Shown here: positions 7,460-17,109 of the stretch, one piece after another
Numbering within the stretch: the first letter of the stretch is position 1
Layout of the letters: each line of letters opens with the position of its first letter
Source of the DNA: Lachnospiraceae bacterium UBA3638
GTDB lineage: Bacteria; Bacillota; Clostridia; Lachnospirales; Lachnospiraceae
Assembly (NCBI GenBank): GCA_002373595.1
Contig: DFKT01000100.1
Coordinates: 1 to 51,920, forward strand
Length of the DNA stretch: 51,920 bases
Direction of reading: 5' to 3'
Made by a program: the position numbers and the translations under genes
Notes under the pieces: generated by a model
Told to the model about the DNA's origin: nothing
Seen by the model: only the letters and a program-made list of their open reading frames with translations
Databases searched by the model: none

Positions 7460-9437
7460 CGGTTACCCTTTCTGCATCAGCTTGGTTTGCAACATAAGTG
7501 GGCTTCCAAGATTCCGAAGCTATCTCTTCCCTGGTCATAGGTTCAGCAAGATAGTATCCCTGAACAAAGTCGGCACCGAGAGACCTTGCAAGTCTGATAT
7601 GGTCCTCACTCTCAGCTCCGATTATCGATACCTTCTTACCCATACCGTGTATCATACCGATACGCTGCGCGAGCATTGCCTTGTCGCGTTCACTCTCCAT
7701 TGCGTCCCAGAGCACGGTCCTATCCATCTTGATCATATCGGCTCCGAGGGAGAATACAGCATATGAACTGGTCGTTCCCGTGCCGAATCCCTCAAGCGAT
7801 ACTCTGAATCCGCTCTCCTTGAGTCCCTTGATGACGAGTGCAACCGGTCCGTAATCGGACGCAGCAATACCCTGTGGTATCTCAAAGTTTATCATATCAG
7901 GGCGCACAAGTGAATAACCTGTGACAATTTCTCTCATTTTTCTTAAAAATCCGTGGCTCATTACCTGTGAGAACGAGAGATTTACGGTTATATACTTAAA
8001 TCCCATCTTCTTGGGTACTCCACTGGCCAGGAATTCACAGACTTCATGGATGACGTATTCTCCTATCGCTTCTATGAGACCTCGCCTCTCTGCTATCGCA
8101 ACGAAATCACCGGGCAGGAACACTCCGAGGTTAGGATCGTTAAGTCTTACCAGAGCCTCCGCCGACTGAATATTGAGGAGCGAATCGTATATGGGCTGAT
8201 AATACAGTATAAAATGCTTCTCCTCTATTCCCTTTCTCAGGATATCAACAAGCTGAGCCTGATAATAGATCGGTGACAGTTTCTCTCCGCAGAAAAGATC
8301 TCCGTTCTCGGCAGAAGGTAATTCACTTTCGCAGAGAAGCAATACGTCTTCGACCTTGGAGATATCGTCCGGAAGTTTCGCATAAGCGAGTGCTCCCTTA
8401 AGAGGCAGTCTCACCGTCTCGCCTCTGGGCGTCGTAAAGTTCCATCCAAGCTTCATCTTTTTGGAGATGTCTCTGGCAATCCTGTCTATCTCCTTGGTAT
8501 CCTCACAGAATGAAACTATGATGAAGGACGAAGGTGTCGAATGATATACCATATAATACGGGAACTTCCATTTAATGTACTCGGCAACCATGGCCATAAC
8601 AGCCGATTCATCGAGTCCGGTTACTCTCTCCGTTATCTCGAACTGCCAGAACCTGATACCGATGACATGGAATGATGCCTTGACCCTTAGATAGTTCGAC
8701 AGGTCTCTCATCATGGCACCTCTGTTATATACACCGATGGCAGGATCGATCGAATCCTCATCATCCTCTATAGCGAGCATGAGAGCCATAAATGTGACCG
8801 CCTCACACAGATTTTCTACTTCAAAACCGGGGATAAGGAGCTGAAGTACTATACCGGCTACGATCATGCATGCGGAGAAAATGAGGATACCCTTCTTCCG
8901 TCTCGAAGTAATGATATATCTCGCAAAAAGTATAAAGTACGACGAGAAGAAATAGATCAGTCCCGCAATATACGCAATGATCGCGCCCCAGTTCCTATAG
9001 TAGAACCCGTCGCTTCCGTATCCGTAGACCCATCCCGTAAAAGGATTAAGTATGATCAGTGCCTCCGTTACATAGAAAGCCATTCCCATTCCTATGCGAT
9101 CGAATGCTCTCATCCTGTGGATGCTTCTGGTCGCATAGAGAACATAGAAAAGCAGGACTATACCGATACAGTTGTGAAGTATATAGTACAGATAATTGCT
9201 TATCCTGTATGAAATGACCGCTAATTTATTTAAGGCTATATAGTCTTCAACAAGATAGAAGATCAGGCAGCAGACCGTGTTGGATATCAAAAGAGCCAAT
9301 CCAAATCTGTATATCCTGTTCTGAATCTTTGATCTCCTGTTGATGATCCTGTTGAGGATCATACAAGTGAGCTCTACAAGGAGCGCGCCGATATAGAGAG
9401 CGGATCCATTCAGATAGTCGATCAATTCCCGACTCAT
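7449..9437 (-). CDS. Membrane protein with degenerate GGDEF and EAL domains
   Basis: A 662-residue protein. Residues 1-222 hold about seven hydrophobic segments. Residues about 228-370 are a GGDEF-like domain in which the GGDEF motif is replaced by TPSSF (about 301-305), so it should not make c-di-GMP. Residues about 405-640 are an EAL domain with EALVRL (427-432) and QGYYLAEPM kept. However, the DDFGTG metal loop reads EGFGTG (549-554), and the Glu of the usual AEGVE segment is Ile (SIIGAES). Phosphodiesterase activity is therefore unlikely, although nucleotide or protein binding may persist. The N-terminal layout parallels that of the hybrid kinase upstream, suggesting duplication. The ATG overlaps the kinase stop by four bases and has GGAGG eight bases before it, so the two are probably translationally coupled. 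Confidence 0.88.
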   Translation of the reverse strand: MSRELIDYLNGSALYIGALLVELTCMILNRIINRRSKIQNRIYRFGLALLISNTVCCLIFYLVEDYIALNKLAVISYRISNYLYYILHNCIGIVLLFYVLYATRSIHRMRAFDRIGMGMAFYVTEALIILNPFTGWVYGYGSDGFYYRNWGAIIAYIAGLIYFFSSYFILFARYIITSRRKKGILIFSACMIVAGIVLQLLIPGFEVENLCEAVTFMALMLAIEDDEDSIDPAIGVYNRGAMMRDLSNYLRVKASFHVIGIRFWQFEITERVTGLDESAVMAMVAEYIKWKFPYYMVYHSTPSSFIIVSFCEDTKEIDRIARDISKKMKLGWNFTTPRGETVRLPLKGALAYAKLPDDISKVEDVLLLCESELPSAENGDLFCGEKLSPIYYQAQLVDILRKGIEEKHFILYYQPIYDSLLNIQSAEALVRLNDPNLGVFLPGDFVAIAERRGLIEAIGEYVIHEVCEFLASGVPKKMGFKYITVNLSFSQVMSHGFLRKMREIVTGYSLVRPDMINFEIPQGIAASDYGPVALVIKGLKESGFRVSLEGFGTGTTSSYAVFSLGADMIKMDRTVLWDAMESERDKAMLAQRIGMIHGMGKKVSIIGAESEDHIRLARSLGADFVQGYYLAEPMTREEIASESWKPTYVANQADAERVTDEG

Positions 9438-12400
9438 TTATCATCGCCTCCTTCCCTGGATCTCGCGAGATTAGCTACCTCATCCCATTCAAGCATGTCG
9501 GCCTGCTCACGGATCTTTTCTATAAGGGCCTTGTCTGACTCGGAGAATCTGTACTTCTTAAGCTCATCAAGCACAAATGTCAGATTCTCGAAATCCATCA
9601 TTTCCGCAAAATTAAGTATCGAGTCAAAGGCATCCTTTATCATGTCTTCGTCGGCGTCCTCGAGATCATCCTCATTCACCGTGTTCATGAATCTGTCGGC
9701 ATACTTAGCCTTGAGAGATCTGTATCTCTCGAGGAGTCCGGGCGTCTCAGCCTTGATCAGATCGAGGTTCATGGCATCGCCTGCATTCTCAAGTTTCTGT
9801 GCAAGGTCGGCAAGCTCAGTCTCACCGATAAGTCTCGACGTACTCTTGAGCGAGTGGACCAGTATGGTGTAATTCTTCCAATCTCCCTCATTAAACTTCA
9901 TCTCGATATCGTCGGATTTGGTCTCGATGGAATCCCAGTAGATCTTGAGGATCTCTTCATCGGGTCCGTCGGGAGCCTTGTCTCCTTCGGTATTGTCGCG
10001 GACTTCGATCTTGTCCGGGGAGATGTATTTGATGAGCATATCTTCAAGCTTCGCACTGTCTACCGGCTTGGACAGATAATCTTCGAATCCTTCCTCGAGG
10101 AATTTCTCCCTTGCTCCCGTGAGAACATTCGCGGTGAGCACTATTATGGGTGTCTTCTGATTGGGATGATCCTTTGATTCGTGGATCTGCTTCAGCGTCT
10201 CGACACCGTCCATCTCAGGCATACGGTAATCAAGAAGAATCACATCGTACTGTGTTTCATGAACTTTCTCGATACACTCCTTGCCGCTGAACGCACTGTC
10301 CACAGCAAGCTCAGTCCTCTTTAACAGGCCTTCGATGACCTTGATGTTAAGAGGAGTATCGTCTACAACCAATATCCTGGCATTAGGTTTTGCGATAAAC
10401 GTCTTGGAAGTCTGGTGTGTATCCTTTTCAACAAATTCAACTTCTCCGATCTCTTTCCAGTCTTCAACTGCCTGAGGGATCGAGACTCCGAACATGGATC
10501 CTCTGCCCGGGTCACTGTCGAAGTCTATCTCTCCGTGCATCATATCCATGAGATCCGTGGCAATGAGAAGTCCGAGACCGCTTCCCTCGGCAGGAGCCTG
10601 ACGACCCTTGTTCACATGACGGAAGATTCCCTTTAAGTACTTCTGTGTATTGGCATCGATGCCGCAGCCCGTATCCTTGATAAGGAATCTCAGCTGTATC
10701 TGTCCCTTGGAAAGAGGGGTTCCTCCTACTATGAAATCCACTCTTCCTTCATTCGTATATCTGATAGCGTTATTTACGATATTGCCAAGTACCTGGCGTA
10801 TACGCATGTCATCGCCCTTAAGTCTCGAGGGCAACATATTGTCCACCTCAACGCTGAACTCTATGCCTTTCGACACCGCTCCTCCGCGACATCTCTTTAC
10901 AACCTCGCTTATCATCTCCTTGAGATCATAGCCCGTCTCAACGAGCTCCATATTACCGGCTTCGATCTTGGAAAAGTCGAGTATATCACTGACCAGTGTG
11001 AGCAGATGATTACCCGCTATCTCGATATTCTGCGCATAATTGATCATTTCGGGATCATCGGTCTCTCTGAGTATCATCTCGTTCATACCGAGTATCGCGT
11101 TGATAGGTGTACGTATCTCATGTGAGATGTTGGCAAGGAATGAGCTCTTGGCCTCACTCTGCGCTCTGGCCTGCTGCTCCTCGCGCCATACATTCTTGGT
11201 TCCCTTAAGTATGGATATGAGTTCGCTCTGCGTAACGGGTGAAGCATAGAAATCACCCTGCAGATAGTCGACATCAAGCTTGTCAAAGAAAGAAGCAACC
11301 TCTCTGGTATTGAGTCCCTTGACGAGGATCTTTCTGCCGTTACTCCTTATCATCTTGATATTACCAAGGAGTATGGAATCTCTGACCTGAGGATTGGGAA
11401 CCCATCCGAAAGTACCGCAGTTGATTATCGCAATATCATGAGCCCACGCAAACATGGCCTGCTGATTGGTGCTTCCCATTCCCGTACGTCCGACCGAGAA
11501 TTTGAATCCTCTGTCTTTGAGCTTCTTAAGTGCTATGCCAAGTCTCTCAGGATCAGTCTCCATTTCGGGATTGACGAATTCAAAGTTGAAAGATGAGGGA
11601 GACACGCCGTACTTCTCCATCTGCTCGTCTATATCGTCTATGAAATGAGGCATCATACACTGCGACGTTGTGATCGTCATGAGAAATGCCGTGATACCAA
11701 GTTCTCTGGGAATACCGCTGCTTATGAACATGCAGACATTCTCCATTCGATAACATCCGAGCACGCCCTGCATCCTCTTTTTGACCGCGATAGGCATAAA
11801 TTCCTCGGGCCCTACGATACCGAGTTTCTCATGGCGAAGTCTGAGGGATGCTTCGACAGCAAAGATATTACGTGTGGAATTAAGATATATCGGCTGATAA
11901 TATACTTCGAAATTACGGCCCGTGACTCCGGCCATAACGGCCTTTTCTATCTCGACACGGCGTTTCATGAAGTTGAGCTTCTCACCCTGGAGTATCGTAC
12001 CCGTCTCCTTGGAAGGGATCTCAGCATCCACCAGGATCATGTACTCATCAAGACCGTCAAAATCCTTGGAGGAATCCGCGATTATCATGGCAGCGCTTAA
12101 GGTGATCTCGACTCCCATGTAAACCCAGGTGTCGGAAAATCTGCTCATAATGCGTCTGGCGAGAGCGGATACTTTCTCCTCGGTGGTACTCGGGCAGAGC
12201 AGTACATATGTATTGGGGTTTGCGCGATATATGAACTGTCCTCTGTGGTTCTCGCGCAAATAATTACCTACCGTCATTACGACCGCATCCCTGTCCTCAC
12301 TTCCTATCATCCTCTTGAGGATACCGGTGTCGAGGATACGGATGCTCATGGCATAGTATTGCAGGCCAAGTGCTTCAAAACTTGTAATATCGCTCTGAAG

Positions 12401-13102
12401 TGCGTATCTGTTATAAAACCCGGTGGTCGAATCCAGTCTGTCATCCTCTTTCTCTATAGCAAACTGAGCTCCGATGAGAGCTATTGCCTCAAACATGAGC
12501 TCGACGCGCAACTCGGACTCATAGAGCTGGATCAGGATACCTGCAAAGGACAGCACAAAACTGTAAACAAGAGCTCTTCTTCTCTTACCTGTCATCGATC
12601 CCCAGAATATGAACAGTAGCACCGCTGCCGCCAGCTGATATCCCAATCCGGTGATATATATGGCGATCTCGCCCTCTCCGCGGTAGAATTTTCCTGCCTC
12701 ATCGAAGCGGTACATGAAATGATTGATCGGGTTAAGCAGCAGTATGAATTCACAGATAATTGTCGGTGTTGCAATAAGTATCTTTGTGGATTTTTTGATC
12801 TTAAAGAAGAAGCCCGTTACGGCGCTTACATATCCGTAGAAAAGAGGGGCCATCAATGCGTGGAAAAGGAAATAAAAGAATCTGGGATACTCTGTGGTAT
12901 AGACGTTAAGAAACCTCTCATCCCTGGAAAACGCAAACCAAACACCCATGGCGGATGAAAGAGCAGTACTCACCAAAAGAGAAAAGAATATTTTGCTTTG
13001 TCTGCGTGCGAGGTTTCCCTCGGATACTTCGAATATGATAGCGGCCAGAGATATGACCACCGCTACGATCGAGTATGCCGCATTACTCAAAATCGGATTC
13101 AT
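9434..13102 (-). CDS. Hybrid histidine kinase with membrane, GGDEF-like, EAL-like, receiver and HPt domains
   Basis: A 1222-residue protein. Order: about seven membrane segments (1-215); a GGDEF-like domain (about 222-370) with no GGDEF motif; an EAL-like domain (about 385-635) whose EAL reads EAS and whose metal loop reads GRTGMG; HisKA with phospho-acceptor His661 ([19 protein letters not shown]); HATPase (about 760-876) with NIVNNAIRYT, DTGCGID and GSGLGL; receiver (about 908-1025) with Asp958 (LLDYRMPEMDG) and Lys1012; HPt with His1083 (LVHSLKSTSR); and a helical tail (about 1140-1222). The kinase, receiver and HPt parts keep all key residues, while both c-di-GMP domains look non-catalytic and may sense nucleotides. 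The start overlaps the pyrD stop by four bases. The RBS is atypical (AGGGGCGG). Confidence 0.92.
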   Translation of the reverse strand: MNPILSNAAYSIVAVVISLAAIIFEVSEGNLARRQSKIFFSLLVSTALSSAMGVWFAFSRDERFLNVYTTEYPRFFYFLFHALMAPLFYGYVSAVTGFFFKIKKSTKILIATPTIICEFILLLNPINHFMYRFDEAGKFYRGEGEIAIYITGLGYQLAAAVLLFIFWGSMTGKRRRALVYSFVLSFAGILIQLYESELRVELMFEAIALIGAQFAIEKEDDRLDSTTGFYNRYALQSDITSFEALGLQYYAMSIRILDTGILKRMIGSEDRDAVVMTVGNYLRENHRGQFIYRANPNTYVLLCPSTTEEKVSALARRIMSRFSDTWVYMGVEITLSAAMIIADSSKDFDGLDEYMILVDAEIPSKETGTILQGEKLNFMKRRVEIEKAVMAGVTGRNFEVYYQPIYLNSTRNIFAVEASLRLRHEKLGIVGPEEFMPIAVKKRMQGVLGCYRMENVCMFISSGIPRELGITAFLMTITTSQCMMPHFIDDIDEQMEKYGVSPSSFNFEFVNPEMETDPERLGIALKKLKDRGFKFSVGRTGMGSTNQQAMFAWAHDIAIINCGTFGWVPNPQVRDSILLGNIKMIRSNGRKILVKGLNTREVASFFDKLDVDYLQGDFYASPVTQSELISILKGTKNVWREEQQARAQSEAKSSFLANISHEIRTPINAILGMNEMILRETDDPEMINYAQNIEIAGNHLLTLVSDILDFSKIEAGNMELVETGYDLKEMISEVVKRCRGGAVSKGIEFSVEVDNMLPSRLKGDDMRIRQVLGNIVNNAIRYTNEGRVDFIVGGTPLSKGQIQLRFLIKDTGCGIDANTQKYLKGIFRHVNKGRQAPAEGSGLGLLIATDLMDMMHGEIDFDSDPGRGSMFGVSIPQAVEDWKEIGEVEFVEKDTHQTSKTFIAKPNARILVVDDTPLNIKVIEGLLKRTELAVDSAFSGKECIEKVHETQYDVILLDYRMPEMDGVETLKQIHESKDHPNQKTPIIVLTANVLTGAREKFLEEGFEDYLSKPVDSAKLEDMLIKYISPDKIEVRDNTEGDKAPDGPDEEILKIYWDSIETKSDDIEMKFNEGDWKNYTILVHSLKSTSRLIGETELADLAQKLENAGDAMNLDLIKAETPGLLERYRSLKAKYADRFMNTVNEDDLEDADEDMIKDAFDSILNFAEMMDFENLTFVLDELKKYRFSESDKALIEKIREQADMLEWDEVANLARSREGGDDK

Positions 13103-14004
13103 GTAACCGCCCCTACAAGCTCGTTAATATCATTTACTCCGTATCTTTCCATATATTTTTCCATCTCTTCGAGCACCTGTATGCTCGCGCCCGGATTGAT
13201 GAAGTTGGCAGCTCCCACGCTTACCATGGCAGCTCCCGCCAGCATGAACTCTATCGCATCCTCTCCTTTCATGATACCGCCCATTCCTATGACGGGGATA
13301 TTTACAGCGTGTGATGCCTGATATACCATGCGCACCGCGACAGGTTTGATCGCAGGGCCGCTCATGCCGCCGGTCTTATTTGCAAGCACGAATTTGCGCG
13401 TGCGAACATCTATCTTCATTCCCGTTATCGTATTGATGAGTGATATGGCATCCGCTCCTGCACTCTCTGCGGCTTTCGCCATCTCAGCTATATCCGTTAC
13501 ATTGGGAGAAAGCTTCATGATAACGGGCTGCTTTGCTTTCTCTTTTATCGCTTTGGTGATCTTCTCAAGCTCGGATGCTTTCTGTCCGAATGCGATCGCA
13601 CCCTGCTTTACATTGGGGCAAGAGACATTTATCTCGAGAAGGTCAACTCTTTTCTCATCGGATAGTCTCTCAACGACCTCCAGATACTCCTCGACCGTGT
13701 GTCCGCACACATTGACAATGACGCGCGTGTCATATTTCTCGAGGAACGCCAGGTCTCTTTCTATAAATACATCTATTCCCGGGTTTTGAAGTCCTATCGC
13801 GTTGAGCATACCACCGTAGACTTCAGTCACTCTCGGTGTGGGATTTCCCTCCCAGGGAACATTGGCTACACCCTTGGTTGTGATCGCACCGAGCCTGTTA
13901 AGATCTACAAACTCTCCATATTCCATTCCGGATCCGAATGTTCCGGACGCTACCGTTACGGGATTTTTAAATTCGACTCCCGCGATCTTTACTTTCATAT
14001 TCAC
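13099..14004 (-). CDS. pyrD: Dihydroorotate dehydrogenase B, catalytic subunit
   Basis: A 301-residue class 1B enzyme that oxidises dihydroorotate to orotate with FMN, passing electrons to NAD through PyrK. Diagnostic features are the N-terminal FKNPVTVASGTFGSGMEYG, GGMLNAIGLQNPG, the active-site base Cys129 (INVSCPNVKQG) and the phosphate-binding end VIGMGGIMKGEDA. The segment usually read as NVAG is NVCG here. The start is best taken as GTG at 14004: GGAGG lies seven bases before it, whereas the ATG two codons later is 13 bases away, and GTGA overlaps the pyrK stop. Sits between pyrK and the hybrid kinase in the run pyrC-pyrK-pyrD. Confidence 0.97.
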   Translation of the reverse strand: MNMKVKIAGVEFKNPVTVASGTFGSGMEYGEFVDLNRLGAITTKGVANVPWEGNPTPRVTEVYGGMLNAIGLQNPGIDVFIERDLAFLEKYDTRVIVNVCGHTVEEYLEVVERLSDEKRVDLLEINVSCPNVKQGAIAFGQKASELEKITKAIKEKAKQPVIMKLSPNVTDIAEMAKAAESAGADAISLINTITGMKIDVRTRKFVLANKTGGMSGPAIKPVAVRMVYQASHAVNIPVIGMGGIMKGEDAIEFMLAGAAMVSVGAANFINPGASIQVLEEMEKYMERYGVNDINELVGAVT

Positions 14005-14786
14005 GGCAGTACCTCCCGAGCTTCAAAAACAGGGCCTTCGGTACATACCCTTGCATTGTTTACCTTGGAATGATCATCGATATGCGCAGTCTTGGTGACA
14101 CATCCGAGACACGCCCCCACTCCGCAGGCCATCCTCTCCTCGAGTGAGATATAAGCTTTTATATCAGACTCTACGGCATAATTCTTGATGGCTCTTAACA
14201 TGGGCATCGGTCCGCATGCACAGATCATATCGGGATTAAGCGCTTTCTCCCTGAGCGCGTCCATTACGTTTCCTTTGGTACCGACGCTTCCGTCTTCCGT
14301 CGCTATGATCACCTGCGCGGTCTCCTCGAAGCAATCGGCCAGGAAAAGATTCCTGTCCCTGTACCCCAAAAGAACGATGGGTTTCCTGCCTGATACTGCG
14401 TATATATCTTTTGCCAGCTGAAGCATCGGCGGGATGCCTATGCCTCCTCCCATGAGTATGGGAGTCTGTGCTTTGTCTGCGATCTCCATATCGTATCCGT
14501 TGCCCAGGGGTCCGAGTACCTGCACGGTCTCTTTTTCCTTAAGGTGGGAGATCCTGTACGTACCTGCGCCCGCTACTCTGTATACGAGACGTATTATCCT
14601 GCGGTCTCCCGATACTTCGCACAGGCTTATGGGCCTGCCGAGCAGATTCTCCCCGGCTCCGGGGTATATCATGACAAACTGTCCGCTGTGAGCGTCAGCA
14701 AAATCCTCCACCTCGAGGTAGAGTGAGTAGATGCCGTTTGTCAGTTCTTCCTGTTTGAGTACTTTTGCCGTGATCTTTTTTTTCAT
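14001..14786 (-). CDS. pyrK: Dihydroorotate dehydrogenase electron transfer subunit
   Basis: A 261-residue ferredoxin-reductase-like protein that joins PyrD in a heterotetramer and lets it use NAD. It shows the FAD motif RPISL (51-55), the NAD/FAD region LMGGGIGIPPMLQLAK (about 111-126) and CGPMPMLRAI. A C-terminal [2Fe-2S] site is formed by Cys221, Cys226, Cys229 and Cys248 (MACGVGACLGC and RVCTEGPVF). The domain order and length are typical of PyrK. The ATG at 14786 starts the reductase fold directly, and the RBS is weak (AAGG). Three bases separate it from pyrC, and its stop overlaps the GTG of pyrD. Confidence 0.97.
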   Translation of the reverse strand: MKKKITAKVLKQEELTNGIYSLYLEVEDFADAHSGQFVMIYPGAGENLLGRPISLCEVSGDRRIIRLVYRVAGAGTYRISHLKEKETVQVLGPLGNGYDMEIADKAQTPILMGGGIGIPPMLQLAKDIYAVSGRKPIVLLGYRDRNLFLADCFEETAQVIIATEDGSVGTKGNVMDALREKALNPDMICACGPMPMLRAIKNYAVESDIKAYISLEERMACGVGACLGCVTKTAHIDDHSKVNNARVCTEGPVFEAREVLP

Positions 14787-14789
14787 ATT

Positions 14790-16091
14790 TTATCGGCCTT
14801 CGAAAACGGTATTTCCATTACATACCGTATATAATATTTTACCCGAAACTTCCCTTCCTATAAAGGGGGAATTTTGTGCTTTTGACGCGAATACGGCGGG
14901 AACCTTTCGGCTGACATTGGCATCAAATACGACCATATCCGCAGCACCGCCTTCACAGAGTCTTCCTGCATCCATGGAATAAACATCGGCAGGTCCTGCG
15001 GTCATCCTCATGAGGAGCTCGGAAAGTGTCATATATCCCTTGTCTACAAGTTCGGTGATACCGAGCGAAAGAGCGGTCTCGAGTCCTATTATCCCACTGG
15101 GAGCCTTGGTGAGCTCACGGGATTTCTCCTCAGCAGTGTGCGGCGCATGATCGGTTGCGATCATATCTATAGATCCATCCTTCAGTCCGGCGATGATAGC
15201 CTGTCTGTCCTCTTCCGTCCTGAGGGGCGGATTCATCTTGGCGAGCGTTCCGTGCTCTATCACAGCATCCTCTGTAAGCGAGAAATGATGGGGTGTCGCC
15301 TCGGCGTGAACATCGAGACCCTCTGCTTTTGCCCTGCGTACAAGATCGACTCCTTCCGCAGTGCTTATATGCTGGACGACCACCTTCGCTCCCGTCTCAC
15401 GGGCGAGTCTGATATCTCTCTCTATCATGGATATCTCGGCTTTGCGGTCAGATCCTTCTATTCCGAAATAATTTGACGCTTTACCGTGATTTACTCCGTT
15501 TTGCGATATATACTGAGGATCCTCCTCGTGGAAACTGATGGGGACATTCAGTTCCCTGCACTTTCTCATAGCCTCTGCGGTGAGTTTTTCATCCAGGAGA
15601 GGAAGGCCGTCATCGGTAAATCCTACAGCTCCGGCTTCACGGAGCGTTGTCATATCTGTCAGTTCCCTGCCTGCCATACCCATGGTCACATTGCCGCAGG
15701 CATATACCTTTATCCCGGTCTGAGCACCTTTATCGAGCATATATTTAAGAGTCTCTATACTGTCGACGGAAGGCTTCGTATTAGCCATCATGACTACGCT
15801 CGTATATCCGCCTGCCTTAGCTGCGGCTGCTCCGGTATTTATATCTTCCTTCTCGGTAAATCCGGGATCGCGGAAATGGACATGCGTATCGACGAGTCCG
15901 GGGGCTATGATCATTCCGCTCACATCTATTCGGGATACTTCTCCGGATCCCACATATTCATCCATCTCGGATGAAGCAGCGATCTTTTCTATACGGTCAT
16001 CCCTGATCAGTATGCTGCCTTCAATATCCAGCCTCGAAGCCGGATCGATGATCCTCGCATTTTCAAACAGTTTTCTCAAGCCGTCGGTCAT
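14790..16091 (-). CDS. pyrC: Dihydroorotase
   Basis: A 433-residue class I dihydroorotase, a zinc amidohydrolase that cyclises carbamoyl-aspartate to dihydroorotate. It has the metal motif VDTHVHFRDPG (His70, His72). Further metal and substrate residues lie in GFTDDGLPL, SFHEEDP, VVQHIST and EATPHHFSLT, and the catalytic Asp is in MIATDHAPH. The start is the ATG at 16091: GGGAGG lies a few bases upstream and ATGA overlaps the stop of the SGNH gene. A longer in-frame reading to 16163 runs into that gene and has no family similarity. pyrC is coupled to the upstream cell-surface acyltransferase genes. No pyrE, pyrF or carAB is present in the window, so the pathway is split. Confidence 0.96.
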   Translation of the reverse strand: MTDGLRKLFENARIIDPASRLDIEGSILIRDDRIEKIAASSEMDEYVGSGEVSRIDVSGMIIAPGLVDTHVHFRDPGFTEKEDINTGAAAAKAGGYTSVVMMANTKPSVDSIETLKYMLDKGAQTGIKVYACGNVTMGMAGRELTDMTTLREAGAVGFTDDGLPLLDEKLTAEAMRKCRELNVPISFHEEDPQYISQNGVNHGKASNYFGIEGSDRKAEISMIERDIRLARETGAKVVVQHISTAEGVDLVRRAKAEGLDVHAEATPHHFSLTEDAVIEHGTLAKMNPPLRTEEDRQAIIAGLKDGSIDMIATDHAPHTAEEKSRELTKAPSGIIGLETALSLGITELVDKGYMTLSELLMRMTAGPADVYSMDAGRLCEGGAADMVVFDANVSRKVPAVFASKAQNSPFIGREVSGKILYTVCNGNTVFEGR

Positions 16092-17095
16092 CCTTCCTCC
16101 CATCCTTCGGGAATGAGCTGATGTTTCATATTGGCGATATATCTGACGAGCCATTTGGTCCACTCGATATATCCCCTTGCTGTCGGGTGTGCCTTGTCTC
16201 CTGCGATCGAAGGGTCCAGTCCTCCGTTTTCGTCCGCAAGCACCCAGTACGAATCTACATAATAGAATCCAAAGCTGTCCGCCACTTCAAGGAGCATATT
16301 ATTATACGTGATGATATTCTGGTTATTGAGATTTCTCTCAACAGCCGATGCTGCGGAAGTGACGGGAATATTGTTCATGATAAAGATCTCCGCATCGGGC
16401 TGGGCATCCCTTATCGACAGAATATGCTGCACGTAGAGATTCTTACTCGTTTCCCTGTCATATCCGAGATCGTTGATGCCTATCATGACAAATATCTTGC
16501 CGTACTGTCTTATGCTGAGGAGTTCTTCAAGCGTAAGCTTTCCGTATTCTCCGACTTCGATTTTCTTCGTCTCGATATTGTAGCTGCTAAGACCTACATC
16601 GCAGAAAAAGTCAGCACCCTCTATACCGCCGTATTCCTTGATACCGACCATTCTCGAGTCACCGATAAACAGGGTGTCATCAAATGTAAGCACGGTGGGC
16701 ACTTCTTCTTCGGGCTGCGTTTCCTGAGGCTGAGGTTCGGAAGCGGGCGGTGTTTCGGGTTCATTACCTGTTTCACCTCCGTTATCGGCTACTCCCGGTT
16801 CCGCACCGTTTTCACCGTCCGTGATATCCTCTCTCGGAGGTATCTCATAAGGCACTCTCTCGGGACTGCTCTGCACTATGCCAAAGATCTTTGCTATATC
16901 ATCCCTCTGTCCTGCGAAAAGCTTCTCGAGATTATCCCTTGCTCCCTCGGACCTGTTGTAGATATATCCTTCAACGGAGACTTTAATTATCTCCGGAATG
17001 TTTGTGCCGTACATGTCCGCTATGATGGTTCCGATCGCGAGGATCATTATAAATATCAGTGCGGACAGATGTTTAAAATTTCCTTTTGTGCTCAT
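16088..17095 (-). CDS. Membrane-anchored SGNH/GDSL hydrolase, partner of the MBOAT acyltransferase
   Basis: A 335-residue protein. It starts with one membrane segment (about 9-28), then about 100 residues of helix and an acidic Pro/Glu/Gln-rich linker (about 85-133). The SGNH domain follows with the block I nucleophile Ser147 (LFIGDSRMVG), the oxyanion-hole Asn of MIGINDLGYD, and a C-terminal Asp/His in DKAHPTARGY. The orientation places the catalytic domain outside the cell. Such proteins act with MBOAT transporters to move acyl (usually acetyl) groups onto envelope or secreted polysaccharides, as in DltB/DltD-, PatA/PatB- and AlgI/AlgJ-type pairs. The MBOAT gene is 14 bases upstream. AAGGAC precedes the ATG by about eight bases. 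The acceptor polymer cannot be read from the sequence. Confidence 0.9.
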   Translation of the reverse strand: MSTKGNFKHLSALIFIMILAIGTIIADMYGTNIPEIIKVSVEGYIYNRSEGARDNLEKLFAGQRDDIAKIFGIVQSSPERVPYEIPPREDITDGENGAEPGVADNGGETGNEPETPPASEPQPQETQPEEEVPTVLTFDDTLFIGDSRMVGIKEYGGIEGADFFCDVGLSSYNIETKKIEVGEYGKLTLEELLSIRQYGKIFVMIGINDLGYDRETSKNLYVQHILSIRDAQPDAEIFIMNNIPVTSAASAVERNLNNQNIITYNNMLLEVADSFGFYYVDSYWVLADENGGLDPSIAGDKAHPTARGYIEWTKWLVRYIANMKHQLIPEGWEEG

Positions 17096-17109
17096 TATCT
17101 ATGTCCTTA

